Of a stretch of 33,516 nucleotides of DNA, positions 16,541 through 24,963 are shown in pieces. The notes under the pieces were generated by a model, which worked only from the letters and a program-made list of their open reading frames with translations, did no database searches and was not told where the DNA came from. The stretch's first letter is position 1. Each line of letters starts with the position of its first letter. Source of the DNA: Rhodopirellula sp. (lineage in GTDB: Bacteria > Planctomycetota > Planctomycetia > Pirellulales > Pirellulaceae); assembly GCA_002690925.1 (NCBI GenBank), contig NZGD01000106.1, forward strand, positions 1 to 33,516, read 5' to 3'. The position numbers and the translations under genes were made by a program.

Positions 16541-18259
16541 TCATGCTTTCCATTGCCCGAATTTGGCATCTGGAACCTTAAAGAACTGTTGGGCGAATCG
16601 TGCTAGCTGATCCGGCTTGACTAGTAAACGAGGCAGAGTCGACGGCAGCCACTGTTTTGCATTCTGCAGTGAAAGTTGCAGCCCACCGAGACCATCGATT
16701 GAATAGAGCTTACTTGAAAAAACTTCCATCAATTCAGCCACGAGCGACTGGTCGGCATTCTTCAACGCAGTGAATATTTCTTCCAAGCTTACAACGCTGT
16801 CTTGGTTTTGATCTACTTGCTCAAACAATGCCCAAAACGTTTCTTTAACTTCGTCAACTGCAAGTTCCCCATCACCATCAAGATCAAACTTAATGAACAA
16901 CCCTTCAAGACGATCCGGATTGAACGGTCCCCAGGCATCACTGCTATCTTGTAATTCCATCAAGGAGACACGGCCATCTTGATCAAGGTCAGCCCGTACG
17001 ATCAAACGCCAAAGCTGATCCCCCACCTCGTTCTCAGTTAAGACGCCGTCGATATTTTCGTCGAATTGAGCAAACACGCGATCCAACACTGGTGCCGCAC
17101 AGACCGTAATCTCTGGTTCCCAAAGTCGCTGCAACTCATCGATTGAAATCGCCCCATCTGCGTTGCCATCAGTTTGGTTGATTTTGTCCCAAACGCGGGC
17201 ATGCACTTCATCCTCAGTCAGAAACCCATCTTCATTTTCGTCAAACCGCTCAAATAGATCCCCACGGTCATGGCGGCCCATGCCTCCCCTTTTTGTTTTT
17301 TTAATTTCTGCAAATTCGTCGCCCGAGATCGCTCCATCTTCATTGAGGTCCGCTTCAGCGAATTTGTTCCACAGCCGCTCCGGCAGCTCTTCGGCTACTA
17401 ACAATCCATCGTCGTTTGCATCAAAACGCTCAAAGAGATCCCTGTGCCTGTTGATCTGCAGCTTCCGCTCTGCACGCATTTCTTGCAGCTCAACGAATGA
17501 CACAAACCCGTCCTCGTTGACATCGGCATCTCCGATGCGGTCCCACAGATTTTCAGCAACTTCGTACTCACTGAGCCGACCATCCTGATCCGCATCCAAG
17601 GATTCAAAGTGGGGCCTCGCATCATTGGGTAACAATGCAAGCATGTGCTCACTTGGGCGAGCAGCTTTTATCTCATCCCGAGTAACTCTGCCTGTCGCAT
17701 CTGAATCTGAGTCGGAAATACGTCGCCAATGAACATCGCTAAGCTCATCCTTCGTAAGTTCGCCATCACCGTTGCCATCAAGATGGTCAAACGCTCCTCG
17801 GCGTAGCAGCGGCGTGCCCCTTTTTTCATGCAACTTTGCAAACCATTCATGAGCAGTGTTCACATGCATGCCCGCCGGCAGGTCCTCCATCAGAATTGCC
17901 GTCGCAAGTTCTGATAGGCCTTCCTCCTGCACCCGTGTTTCATATCCTTCCTGACTGAGCTGATTAACCACTTGCAACGCATCGTTGATAGATAACGTGC
18001 CATTATCATCCACATCCAACAACCATTCAGTTTCACCGGCGTCTGCCAGAACAACCTCAGTGGGAGAATCAACGACAAGGGACAATTGATTGATCAAGAC
18101 CACTGCATCGAGCGCACTGACGTTCCCATCAAGATTGACATCACCCGCTTCGACAAAGTTGTGGCAAATATCACCAGCTAGCAAATTCCGGCGTTCCAAT
18201 GTCTCAAAGCGTAATCTTGAATGGTGCAGAGGCCGAGATCGAAGATGCTTGAATTTCAC
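16541..18259 (-). CDS. Secreted protein with dockerin type I repeats and 12 EF-hand calcium loops
   Basis: A 572-residue acidic protein. Residues 18-30 read FETLERRNLLAGD, the N-terminal motif found on many large extracellular planctomycete proteins. A dockerin-like pair follows: GDVNLDGNVSALDAVVLINQ (about 39-58) and DVDDNGTLSINDALQVVNQ (about 81-100). From about residue 160 to 500 there are 12 EF-hand loops in six pairs, such as DGNGDGELTKDE, DADQDGRLSEYE, DANDDGLLVAEE, DENEDGFLTEDE and DLDGDGELAVDE. Two loops are imperfect (DSDSDATGRVTRDE with an inserted residue, and DQNQDSVVSLEE with Ser for Gly). The C-terminal 75 residues lack motifs. Likely an extracellular, calcium-stabilised protein; enzymatic function is neither seen nor expected. 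Antisense open frames over this gene are by-products of its repetitive composition. Confidence 0.9.
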   Translation of the reverse strand: MKFKHLRSRPLHHSRLRFETLERRNLLAGDICHNFVEAGDVNLDGNVSALDAVVLINQLSLVVDSPTEVVLADAGETEWLLDVDDNGTLSINDALQVVNQLSQEGYETRVQEEGLSELATAILMEDLPAGMHVNTAHEWFAKLHEKRGTPLLRRGAFDHLDGNGDGELTKDELSDVHWRRISDSDSDATGRVTRDEIKAARPSEHMLALLPNDARPHFESLDADQDGRLSEYEVAENLWDRIGDADVNEDGFVSFVELQEMRAERKLQINRHRDLFERFDANDDGLLVAEELPERLWNKFAEADLNEDGAISGDEFAEIKKTKRGGMGRHDRGDLFERFDENEDGFLTEDEVHARVWDKINQTDGNADGAISIDELQRLWEPEITVCAAPVLDRVFAQFDENIDGVLTENEVGDQLWRLIVRADLDQDGRVSLMELQDSSDAWGPFNPDRLEGLFIKFDLDGDGELAVDEVKETFWALFEQVDQNQDSVVSLEEIFTALKNADQSLVAELMEVFSSKLYSIDGLGGLQLSLQNAKQWLPSTLPRLLVKPDQLARFAQQFFKVPDAKFGQWKA

Positions 18260-19137
18260 AGCCGAACTTCTTTTATCAATGTTGGGGAACGAAGGGAGAT
18301 CGGGAATCCAAAATCATAACCAAAATGGGAGTGTCACGATGCCCAGACTGCCAAATCCAAGCTCTTTGAGCTATCCCAACAAGGATTTTTTATACACGAC
18401 CGACTTCGACCGCGAACAAATCACTCATGTTTTAACCATTCTCAGCATATTCGCCCTCTTGGCATGCTTGCCTTATCGGCCACTCTGCGTGAGCGGCGAC
18501 TCCGAATTATCGGCGACTCCAGAGAAGCTTATCCCTAATTTCCGGCATATTTTCCGCATGAAGGAAGGTGGACCGATCCGAAATGAACCAATAATCGGTG
18601 ATCTCGCTTGAACGGACTACCGCTCTATCAACTTCACTCGCCCTGCGTGGATCCATCCATCTTAGAGAGTGAAAGCAGAAAATCGAACAACTAGCCCATG
18701 CAACCGCGTACCTAGGCCCATATGCCAACAGGCTTTTGCGATGACCTTGCGATGATCGCTTCGTAGAGTTTCAGATCGTGAGAGAATCAGGCACCAGGCA
18801 CCCGTTTTGAGCGAGAGTGAAGCATACGTATCCATCCCCACCCCACCGAGCAAAACCTCAAGCACCACCCAAACGGGTGGAATCCTAGGTTTGGTTCCCG
18901 TGAAATCGAAATCTATTGAGGACACACCCTCTCCTAATCGACACGCGAAAAATCCTGACTATGATCGAAATCGATACAACAAACCGGGGGGCTTATGCGA
19001 ACGCATTACCGTCAAAAAAATGAGTTCCACCGATGAGATCCGATACCAGCCTTCCGATGATGGCCAATTAACGGTACCAGAGACAATACAGACAACTACC
19101 TAAACCCTTTTCTACCTACACCCACGCAAGCAAGAAC
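18260..19137. other. Long intergenic region upstream of the EF-hand and SapC genes
   Basis: About 880 bases between divergent genes. A plus-strand frame from ATG 18340 to 18611 (about 90 codons) has a hydrophobic stretch (THVLTILSIFALLACLP) but no ribosome site and no family match. A second frame at 18807-19103 is Ser/Thr/Pro rich with no hydrophobic or catalytic features. Neither is called as a gene. A short direct repeat GGCACCAGGCACC occurs near 18790. Confidence 0.45.
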
Positions 19138-19914
19138 ATGACAACTCAAGCCTTGATTTATGATCAACTGCACGCCCTCGATCGCGAACGTCACAAGAAC
19201 TGGTCGATTAAAGCCGGAGACGACTGCAGTTTCGCCCGCGATGTGAATTCCGTCCCACTTTTGGCCGCTGAATTTGCAAAAGCCGCTGAGAACTATCCGA
19301 TTATCTTTGCAGGCAACAAAGAAAGTGTTCTGCCATGCGTCGTGCTGGGATTGCAGAAGAATCAGAACCTGTTTGTCACTGAAGAAGGCAAGTGGGACGC
19401 AGATTATCTTCCAGCATTCATTCGACGCTACCCTTTTGTTTTCTCCGAGTCCCCCGAGAACAAGCAATTCATTCTCTGCATTGACGAAGATTTCGCCGGC
19501 TGCAATGAAGAGGGTCGTGGCGAGCGTCTGTTTGACAGTGAAGGCAAGCAAACCAATTACCTCGACGGAGTGGTCAATTTCTTGAAGGACTATCAACTTA
19601 GTCACCAGGCCACGACGCACTTCTGTAAACAGCTGATCGAGCTTGACCTGCTGGAAGAAGTTCGTGCCACCTACACCGGCCCGAATGCCCAACCGGGCGT
19701 ATTGACTGGATTTTACGCCGTCAAGCGAGAGAAGATCAAAGAACTGGACGACGAGAAGCTGGTTCAGATGGTAAAGTCCGATGCGCTTGAATTGATTTAC
19801 TACCACATCCTCTCGTTAAGCAACTTCAAGTCGCTCGCCAAACGTCTTCCTCAGGATGCAGGCGAGAACGCAGCTGAAGAGGTCGCAGAAGCGTCGTCGA
19901 ACGCAGACAGCTGA
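19138..19914 (+). CDS. SapC family protein
   Basis: 258 residues, without a signal peptide. The sequence matches the SapC family (named from a Campylobacter fetus surface-array locus) along its length: an opening with HKNWSIKAGDDCSFARD, then VPLLAAEFAKAAENYPIIFAG, LPAFIRRYPFVFSES, LCIDEDF and DGVVNFLKDYQ, and LTGFYAVKREKIKELDDEKL near the end. Family members are usually 230-260 residues, so this one is full length. The biochemical role is poorly known; cytoplasmic location is inferred from the lack of a signal. The last 20 residues are a low-complexity Ala/Glu/Ser tail. It appears to be a single-gene unit, ended by the strong terminator at 20000-20033. Confidence 0.92.
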   Translation: MTTQALIYDQLHALDRERHKNWSIKAGDDCSFARDVNSVPLLAAEFAKAAENYPIIFAGNKESVLPCVVLGLQKNQNLFVTEEGKWDADYLPAFIRRYPFVFSESPENKQFILCIDEDFAGCNEEGRGERLFDSEGKQTNYLDGVVNFLKDYQLSHQATTHFCKQLIELDLLEEVRATYTGPNAQPGVLTGFYAVKREKIKELDDEKLVQMVKSDALELIYYHILSLSNFKSLAKRLPQDAGENAAEEVAEASSNADS

Positions 19915-19999
19915 TCGACTTGCCGCTGCCAACGTCGGCGTGGTTAAAGCGGTGACGGATTATGACTCGGGGCACCCCCGAACTGATCTGAATCTCATT

Positions 20000-20033
20000 G
20001 GGCCGCGTTCTTTCAAAGAACGCGGCCCTTTTT
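20000..20033 (+). terminator. Strong intrinsic terminator of the SapC gene
   Basis: GGGCCGCGTTCTTT (20000-20013) and AAAGAACGCGGCCC (20015-20028) are perfect reverse complements around a single central C, followed by TTTTTC. This is a textbook GC-rich stem with a T-run, 86 bases after the SapC stop codon. Confidence 0.93.
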
Positions 20034-20501
20034 CGTAGCTATGACACGAATTGTTCCTCAATGAAAAAAACCAAATTTCACAGCCGCGTCTGAACCATCG
20101 TTAGCTCACCGAATTTGAAAGTTCAGCTCCCTTTAAAACGACGACTCCGTTTCGTGGTTTCATCTCTCTTAGCTACATCCGATTCATGGGCATCTTCGAA
20201 ACCGATCCAGACTAAGTCAAACTCTGTTGGTACACACCATGGAATGAGGACCTCAAATACATCTTCCAAGTTGCAACGGCAATGATACGCTCAGTCCCTA
20301 CCACATTTACGCTGACCGCATTCAAGCCTTTTCTACCATCCGTGGTTTCATCCTCAGCACTCGCACCCACCGAAACCTCGCAAATACCAGCATGAATGCG
20401 GACAAACAAATTTTTCAGCGAAACACATTAAGAAGAAGAAACATGAGAAAAAAACACAGGGACAATTAGAAGAGTCCGCTGTACATCAAAGACATGTGTG
20501 T
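20034..20501. other. Intergenic region, no supported gene
   Basis: About 470 bases between convergent genes (SapC plus strand, deiminase-like minus strand). A minus-strand frame of 65 codons at 20212-20409 has plausible amino-acid make-up but starts at TTG with no ribosome site and matches no family, so it is not called. Confidence 0.45.
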
Positions 20502-21728
20502 TCAGTCTCGCAAAAGAACTTTGGTGCAGCAACGAAGGCCGCCCCCGTACATCGAACTCGTCGAGAAACCCGAAACCGGCGTGACGCGGTATCCAAGCGA
20601 CTTCCAAGCCTGCACAGCAGCCTCATCAAGCTTTTTGAAGCCGTATTGTGGCAGATAGACCACCGATTGATTCTGTCGCTCTTCTACCAATACGTTGCTG
20701 TAAGACAGAAATGGATACATAACATCCTTCTCAAGCGATTCGTTACCGGAACCAAATTGGCCTGGAATCAACGCCGGTACGCGGACGACGGTATAGCCTT
20801 CATGAGACAACTGCCGGGCGATTGAGTCTAGCTCTGGTGCGATCCGCAGACTTGCTGCCATCACGTGGTCCGTTTGTCCGCTCACTTTCGGGCGCAGCAA
20901 GAATTTTCCATCCCGGGCCCGCAACTCGGCAACATCCTTGTGCCCAAAAAACATCTCTTCACAACTACGCTCAAAAGTCTGGACAAGCCCCGGGTTCTCA
21001 TCAATCGCAGCAGCAGCCAATCGGGCACCTGCACGACTATCGGCCACCGCCACCCGATTTTCCCCTAGCGGAGTGACGATCAAATCGATGTGCCCAATCG
21101 GTTGACTTGATTTACCCACTACAGTCACAGGTCTTCCGAAGAGTTTCGCGAAACGTTTTACAATTGACTTTGGGGAAGCATCTAAGAGAACAGCGTTGTG
21201 TGTGATCGTATCGAAACCAATGAAAACAGAATCTTCACTGCAGACGATGTTTCCACCCTCAAAATGCATTTCCGAATGTACGACTTCCAGATTCAGAAGA
21301 CTGGCTAACTGTTGAGGCATCCGTTCATCGTCTTCACGATTGAACGAACATGGGGTAATTAACTTGGTAGTCGCTTTTCCCTGCACCACAACGAAGGGAT
21401 CCTGCGGCCAAATTGAAATATCGCTCCCCGAAGGCATTTCAACAAACGTAACACGATTATTGTTCGAGGATGTCGCGAATGCAGACCGGTCGTTTACGAG
21501 TAACAACACATGAACATCCTCAGGCAACCCATTGACTATGTTCGAAACCAGCTCAGCATTTCGTAAAGATGATGTCCGAGCACTTGTAGCACTACACGCG
21601 ACCAAACGAATCTCTGATCCGACATCAGACAAAATTTTCTCACCCTCCCGCGGCAGGATCGCAGGGAGAAAATAGGATGCCGAAAAAATTGACAGCGTTG
21701 TTGCTGCTGTGAAGAAAAGATTTTTCAT
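20502..21728 (-). CDS. Exported agmatine-deiminase / peptidylarginine-deiminase-like protein
   Basis: About 408 residues from the ATG at 21728 (GGAAC about ten bases upstream); the frame stays open to 21758. Residues 1-25 form a signal peptide or membrane anchor (MKNLFFTAATTLSIFSASYF). The guanidine-modifying enzyme signatures are present in order: WPQDPFVV (in place of the usual W-x-R-D), HFEGGNIVC, IGHIDLIVTP and, at the very end, MYGGGLRCCT with the catalytic Cys (C400). The Asp, Glu/Asn, His/Asp and Cys positions expected for catalysis are all there. Agmatine deiminases are normally cytoplasmic, so export suggests an extracellular arginine or peptide substrate, as in bacterial peptidylarginine deiminases. 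Substrate is unproven. The gene is monocistronic as far as can be seen. Confidence 0.82.
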   Translation of the reverse strand: MKNLFFTAATTLSIFSASYFLPAILPREGEKILSDVGSEIRLVACSATSARTSSLRNAELVSNIVNGLPEDVHVLLLVNDRSAFATSSNNNRVTFVEMPSGSDISIWPQDPFVVVQGKATTKLITPCSFNREDDERMPQQLASLLNLEVVHSEMHFEGGNIVCSEDSVFIGFDTITHNAVLLDASPKSIVKRFAKLFGRPVTVVGKSSQPIGHIDLIVTPLGENRVAVADSRAGARLAAAAIDENPGLVQTFERSCEEMFFGHKDVAELRARDGKFLLRPKVSGQTDHVMAASLRIAPELDSIARQLSHEGYTVVRVPALIPGQFGSGNESLEKDVMYPFLSYSNVLVEERQNQSVVYLPQYGFKKLDEAAVQAWKSLGYRVTPVSGFSTSSMYGGGLRCCTKVLLRD

Positions 21729-22000
21729 GGATAGTTCCAACAAAAAAAGCATCAACAATTTGCTCGGAAATTGTCAAGTTGGTGATCATCAAACAGGCCC
21801 CAAATAAACTGCACCAGAGTGCAGGAATCATCCGTGCATGCGTTACCCCACGCTGAACAGGTTCATTCGCCGCGAGTCATACAAAAGTAGTTTCACATGT
21901 GAAGCACCAGCGAATAAAAAACAGGAATCAGGAACGCCTGATCGGTAAGCATTCATCAATAACCACCCTCAGGCAATTCCCCCACCGCTGCATGCTCAAC

Positions 22001-22378
22001 TCAATCGCGGGCTGCCATGCGTTTCACGATTTCGGCCAACGCACGGTATTGTGCTCGCAGCGCGCCACTTCGCTTCTCGACGTCCTGCACTCGCGAAGCA
22101 ACTTCGCTCAGTCGTCCGTCCTGCGCTCGAATGTCAGCATCATTCGCATTGATCCTTGCGTTCAAGTCAGCGAGTGTTCGATCCACAAGAAGGAACTCGA
22201 TATCGTTCTCATCTTGCCGTTCTTCCAAATCAACGATCCGTTGCTTTAGATCGCCTCCAACAGCATCTCTCCGCTGGTCAGCGTTGGCTGCCCCATTGAA
22301 CATGGCTTGAGTCATCATTACGGCAGTTGCAACCATGCAAACGGTGGCAGCGTTGAAGAAAATTTGTTTCGTTTTCAT
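22001..22378 (-). CDS. Small exported coiled-coil protein
   Basis: 125 residues. A signal peptide (MKTKQIFFNAATVCMVATAVMM, cleavage near ANA) is followed by an almost entirely helical, charged mature part with heptad-like spacing (LKQRIVDLEERQDE, LADLNARINANDADIRAQ, LSEVASRVQDVEKR). It is similar in character to small periplasmic coiled-coil proteins, but I recognise no family. Plus-strand open frames over the same bases are antisense by-products. Its ATG overlaps by four bases (ATGA) the stop of a short upstream frame (22375-22587) that I do not call with confidence. Confidence 0.72.
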   Translation of the reverse strand: MKTKQIFFNAATVCMVATAVMMTQAMFNGAANADQRRDAVGGDLKQRIVDLEERQDENDIEFLLVDRTLADLNARINANDADIRAQDGRLSEVASRVQDVEKRSGALRAQYRALAEIVKRMAARD

Positions 22379-23160
22379 AACATTCTCGATTTCAAATACG
22401 TGTTGTGATGAGAGACTTGGCGTCTCCCCTCTCTAAGGGTGACTTCCATAATGCGGAATGACGCAAAGGGTGTGCCATTTACTAAAAACACGTTTTTCAC
22501 GATCCAATACGGTTCCAACGTCCCGTCCTGAGATGCTTGTATCATTATGAGATCGTAGCGATACTGATTCCCTTCGCTAAAACCCAATCCCCGCTAATGC
22601 TGGGGATTTCTCAAGATTGCCGGTAAAAAAACTGGTTCTCGAACACGAACTCCTGGCCTGCCACGTAGCCTCGAGGCATCTGTGCGAACGGCACAAACGT
22701 TGAGTGATGCTATTTCACCGAAAGAGCGATCTCTGAGGCGGAAAACCTCAGCGACTTTGATGAGTGGTTTTGACGCCTGAATGCGCACCTCGGGTGCGTG
22801 CACTTCGCTGCCAAGCCGAACGCTCATCCAAAAGGGGCAAATTTTCTGCCATTCCCAATTCTTGCGGCATTACACACAAAACATCGTTGGATTTCTTGAC
22901 CTCGCATTCTCTACCAATGAGTTCAAAGGTGTCAGGAAGTGAATCCCGCCCGAGGCGAAGGATCGCGACCACCAAAATTACCATGACGCTTCGACTCACC
23001 TCCGCCACAACAAACTCTCCAGCGTGTCAGGAAACTTCACTCCAATCTGGCTACCTCAAGAGCAAACGTCCCATCCATGGTCTCATCTCACGGAGTGAAG
23101 CTTCATGCTTCGTGCAATCAATGAACATGTCCTTCACGCCTCCCACTCTTCAACCACCTG
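22379..23160. other. Gene-poor region with short minus-strand frames
   Basis: About 780 bases. A 70-codon minus-strand frame (22375-22587) ends in an ATGA overlap with the coiled-coil gene and has gene-like composition (ASQDGTLEPYWIVKNVFLVN), but it begins at TTG just after a stop and has no clear ribosome site. Two further minus frames (22594-22827 and 22748-23008) overlap each other. This may be the remains of one older gene, but I could not join them into a family. Confidence 0.4.
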
Positions 23161-23894
23161 ATGACCAAGGCAAAGATGCGAAAGAAGAAAACCTTTAGGC
23201 AAGGGGCACGAGTCTAGGGCTGGGTAAAACTGGTTCCCCGCATTGCCCCCCTCGAATCACGCCATTTACTAAGTGCGATTCTGCCAGCCTTTGTGAATGA
23301 CAAATTTATTTTCGGTGACGCAACCTTGCTGGCCCATAACGGAATCGAAAGCACTCTCTCACTTCAGCGTCGCCCCGACGCACAAAGACCACTTTTCTTT
23401 GACTTTGATGGTCATCACAGTGCAGGAAATTCATGGGGACACGATCTTAACTTTCCTCTTTCATCCGTGATGACAATCCGAACCATTTTTCAGATTCGGA
23501 ATTGATCGAAAGCCAAAAACAATGCCAGCATGTTGCCGAAACCTTTCTCCCGTTTGACATGAACGTCACAACCCGTGATCGGGGAATTGCCGCGTTAGCA
23601 AAAAGCAATGTCACTGATTTCACATGGGGAATTCGAGCGGCCAACACCCAACCAACCGCGGGCTTTAACGCTGGCATCGGCGGCATTGCTTACCTGAACT
23701 CATTTTCATCCGACCAAGACACGCCAATCTTCACATTCAACGAGGGCGCACGAGACGGCGGCGTGACGAATTCGCATGAAGTCGGCCACGCTCTTGGACT
23801 GCAACACCATGGCCTCATTGGGCAAAGCTACCATCCAGGAGCTGGCACGAGGCAAGCCGGGCAATCAGCTTTTTGTCCGATCCTCGCTCCATGA
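23161..23894 (+). pseudogene. Broken secreted metallopeptidase (planctomycete extracellular type)
   Basis: One ancestral gene can be traced across lesions. From ATG 23161 or 23176 (MRKKKTFRQGARV) the frame meets TAG at 23215-23217, then continues in frame as KLVPRIAPLESRHLLSA, the planctomycete extracellular N-terminal motif. It goes on to LFFDFDGHHSAGNSW, a block that precedes the catalytic domain in this protease group. That frame ends at TGA 23503-23505. The match resumes in another frame: FSDSELIESQKQ, ETFLPFDMNVTTRDRG, GGIAYLNSF and the zinc motif HEVGHALGLQH (23775-23807), stopping at 23892-23894. The shift must lie between 23451 and 23502 and fits loss of one base. The C-terminal part after the zinc site is cut short. 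Intact relatives are much longer. Sequencing error could explain one lesion, less easily all of them. Confidence 0.8.
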
Positions 23895-24237
23895 AATTCG
23901 CCATCGACTCTTTTTTGCACAAACAACGGCGAACATTTATTTCCAAAGCTTGATTTGAAGAACTCTTGCGTGAAGAGCTTCAACGTCACGATAGAGAGCC
24001 ACAGATTTGCGTTTATCGTCCTAACGACAAGGCCACCTGTATTGCTGCCAGACAGAATGGCAGGGAACTGCAGAATGAATCATCGGTCGCGCATCATCAA
24101 CTCCGTGAATCCGGTAACCAACGACAACAAATCTGCTTGCACCTCAAATCCTGCACTTTTTCCCTTGGTATCGGCTAAACTTTCATGAACCAGAAAAATC
24201 GATCTCATTTCCACGCATTTCCCAATACCCTTTTCTG
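23895..24237. other. Stretch between the broken metallopeptidase and the serine protease
   Basis: About 340 bases. Frames here overlap in several phases and lack motifs. It may hold the decayed tail of the metallopeptidase, but no residue pattern supports this. No promoter or terminator was recognised. Confidence 0.4.
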
Positions 24238-24963
24238 ATGGACAAACTACACCTCGTTTGCTTGTGTTGCCTGGTTGGCACAATTGTGTCAGCAACTTCC
24301 CCCCAACCAGCGGCGACAGAACAGGCTGCCGCAGTCGCATTCACCATGGTCACTGCGGGTAACTCGCCCTACCCGATCAATGACCGCAAAAACTTGAGTG
24401 TTCATTGCGGTGGAGGCAAGGGTGTCTTGATATCGCCTCACTGGGTGCTCACCGCATCGCACTGCATCACCTCACAAAAGGCCAAGACCGGCAAAGTGAA
24501 AGTCCGGTTCACCACCTTGAAACAAAAACCAGCGACCATTGCAGTTAACAAAGTCCTGCGGCACAAAACAAAGGACCTTGCTCTTCTCCGTTTAGTCCGT
24601 CCTGTCAAAGTAGATGATCGCCCCGCTGTGCTTTTGTTGCGGCAGAAGCTTGACCGTGAAGACGGAAAACTATCGATCAAAAAGGTCGCGGGCAACCAAG
24701 TATGGCGTGACATCCCCGCCATAGGCGGCTCGGACAACTTGCGTGTCCCCAAAAAACAGGACCGGCGTGGAAAAGCCGGCAGTAGCGGCGGTCCCTGGTT
24801 GATTCACTCAAAAGAAGTTGGTGACGTTTTGGTAGGGATCACTCACGGAGGTGGTTTCGCCCCTCAGGTGGCTTTTGCAGCAACATGGATCCACGAATCG
24901 GTTTCCACGCACAGCAATGACCGACTGATCTGGGCTACGAAAAAGCAAACGTTAGGTCGCTAA
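24238..24963 (+). CDS. Exported trypsin-like (chymotrypsin-fold) serine protease
   Basis: 241 residues with a signal peptide (LVCLCCLVGTIVSATS). The chymotrypsin-fold triad is visible: H75 in LTASHC, D113 in TKDLALLRL and S183 in GKAGSSGGPW. The nucleophile motif is G-S-S-G-G-P, with Ser in place of the usual Asp. C57 and C76 flank the His loop as in the conserved trypsin disulfide. It has no PDZ or other added domain and is close to minimal length for the fold. Start ATG 24238 has no strong ribosome site. It probably cleaves proteins outside the cytoplasm or at the cell surface. It follows the broken metallopeptidase, with no sign that the two are linked. Confidence 0.86.
   Translation: MDKLHLVCLCCLVGTIVSATSPQPAATEQAAAVAFTMVTAGNSPYPINDRKNLSVHCGGGKGVLISPHWVLTASHCITSQKAKTGKVKVRFTTLKQKPATIAVNKVLRHKTKDLALLRLVRPVKVDDRPAVLLLRQKLDREDGKLSIKKVAGNQVWRDIPAIGGSDNLRVPKKQDRRGKAGSSGGPWLIHSKEVGDVLVGITHGGGFAPQVAFAATWIHESVSTHSNDRLIWATKKQTLGR

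Noticed and set aside
17163..17588. Plus-strand 141-codon frame antisense to the EF-hand gene
   Set aside because: Its Ser/Arg-rich sequence mirrors the repeated Asp/Glu codons of the EF-hand loops on the other strand. No independent gene features.
21899..22310. Plus-strand frames of about 100 codons over the coiled-coil gene
   Set aside because: The minus strand has a signal peptide and clean heptad pattern; the plus frames are its antisense by-products.
22764..23198. Plus-strand 144-codon frame before the metallopeptidase remnant
   Set aside because: No ribosome site, no motif, mixed composition. It overlaps the true start region of the broken metallopeptidase in another frame.
23215..23217. 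Readthrough or recoding at the TAG in the metallopeptidase
   Set aside because: A downstream frameshift and loss of the 3' part make decay the simpler explanation; no recoding structure was recognised near the TAG.
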